Below are positions 63,631 through 64,000 of a stretch of 64,000 nt of DNA, piece after piece; the stretch's first letter is position 1; each line of letters starts with the position of its first letter. The notes below the pieces were generated by a model. It was given only the letters and a program-made list of their open reading frames with translations, ran no database searches and was not told where the DNA came from. The position numbers and the translations under genes are program-made. The DNA is from Bacteroidaceae bacterium. GTDB lineage: Bacteria; Bacteroidota; Bacteroidia; Bacteroidales; Bacteroidaceae. Location of the stretch: NCBI GenBank assembly GCA_017536695.1, contig JAFXGX010000016.1:1-64000 (forward strand), read 5' to 3'.

Positions 63631-64000
63631 CGATAGGTAAAGATTTATCCTGCATTTCGGCAAAGCCCTGTGCAAGCGTGTTATACAGTTCCGGCGAAGA
63701 TGATATGATTCCGCACTCAAAGCGATTTCCGCGTGTTTGGTTCTGCGAGGTTACAACCGCCACCTTGTAGCGGTTATTACCGAGTAAAACGACCTTAGAG
63801 TGATTTTCAGCAAGGTGAACGGTGTCAAATATGGATGTGATGAACGTATATAGATGCACCGTTTTCCTTGCCGCTTTAAGGTCGCAAAAAAGAGAAGCCG
63901 ACGTGATTAAGCCCTCTTTCCGTAATCGCCAGATACGGCGCAGGAACTCTTCGGAGGTGGAGAAGGTTGAGATAACAATCTCCGAAGCTCCGATGTGTTC
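63617..64000 (-). CDS. phospholipase-D-like protein (partial, cut by the window edge)
   Basis: The frame is open from 64000 to the stop at 63617, so the N-terminus is missing; 127 residues are visible. The block NHSKVVLLGNNRYKVAVVTSQNQTRGNRFE resembles the HKD core: His and Lys are present, followed by a region like GSxNxxxxxNxE. The expected Asp after HxK is not seen, so activity is uncertain. It overlaps the HTH gene by 14 nt. PLD-like proteins of this type occur near terminase genes in some phages. Confidence 0.65.
   Translation of the reverse strand, partial: EHIGASEIVISTFSTSEEFLRRIWRLRKEGLITSASLFCDLKAARKTVHLYTFITSIFDTVHLAENHSKVVLLGNNRYKVAVVTSQNQTRGNRFECGIISSSPELYNTLAQGFAEMQDKSLPIDGLL

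Larger units (their letters stand above)
40632..64000. mobile_element. integrated prophage, left part
   Basis: From tRNA-Ser to the window edge: integrase, lysis genes, DGR, tail genes, portal-like protein, terminase and a PLD-like gene, in one continuous block almost all on the minus strand. Overlapping small genes and viral families distinguish it from the chromosome on the left. The right end is not in the window. No capsid, protease, tape-measure, replication or repressor gene is visible. Confidence 0.9.

Overview
The window is bacterial chromosomal DNA from a member of the Bacteroidales, most likely a gut Bacteroides, Phocaeicola or Prevotella relative. This rests on the gene families (a Xus-type TonB receptor/DUF4374/PepSY trio, DUF4837, DUF4922, a Wzi/SLBB exopolysaccharide locus), on repeated TAnnTTTG -7 promoter boxes, and on the weak use of Shine-Dalgarno sequences. 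I did no database search; every family call comes from recognising motifs in the translated sequence.

Chromosomal part (1-40.6 kb). A small membrane protein is followed by a xusA-xusB-xusC-like iron/xenosiderophore uptake operon (963-6140, minus strand), a TraB/GumN protein and a PaaI-type thioesterase. From 7.9 to 22 kb lies an exopolysaccharide locus. It has a minus-strand operon of initiating sugar transferase, SLBB export protein, Wzz, Wzy, Wzx, heparinase-like protein and a GT2-GT4 fusion, plus a separate GT4 gene and a plus-strand Wzi/lipoprotein pair. Next come a GT2-HIT(DUF4922) fusion coupled to a SpoIID-like protein, then rlmN, a DUF4837 lipoprotein and pdxA. A tightly overlapping four-gene operon follows (nucleotidyltransferase, ATP-grasp, CDP-alcohol phosphatidyltransferase, HAD), which looks like an uncharacterised head-group or phosphodiester pathway. 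After it are an OmpA-like protein, an SO_0444-type metal permease, an acetyltransferase, pflA-pflB and a TauE-like permease. A tRNA-Ser(UGA) closes this part.

Prophage part (40.6 kb to the right edge). A tyrosine integrase sits directly downstream of tRNA-Ser, and nearly all later genes are on the minus strand. Read in their own direction (right to left) they are a PLD-like protein (cut by the window edge), small and large terminase genes, an insulated cassette of three small genes including an ArdC-N-like protein, structural/connector genes with a portal-like protein, a 2194-residue tail protein, two C-type-lectin-like proteins, a diversity-generating retroelement (DGR) and a lysis cassette (holin, E-C-T lysozyme, candidate unimolecular spanin).

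The most striking system is the DGR. An 87-nt template repeat (44818-44904) aligns without gaps to an 87-nt variable repeat (45482-45568) at the 3' end of a lectin-like gene. Twelve of 14 differences fall at template adenines, and the other two are C changes near the 3' end, as expected for IMH/IMH* differences. An Avd-like gene, an RT with the IGNLPSQ signature, a hairpin downstream of the variable repeat and a 52-residue ORF just behind the RT complete the cassette. The template lies in frame inside the 5' part of the RT reading frame, which has no obvious ATG of its own. No major capsid protein, protease or tape measure is visible, so these must lie beyond position 64000 or be absent.
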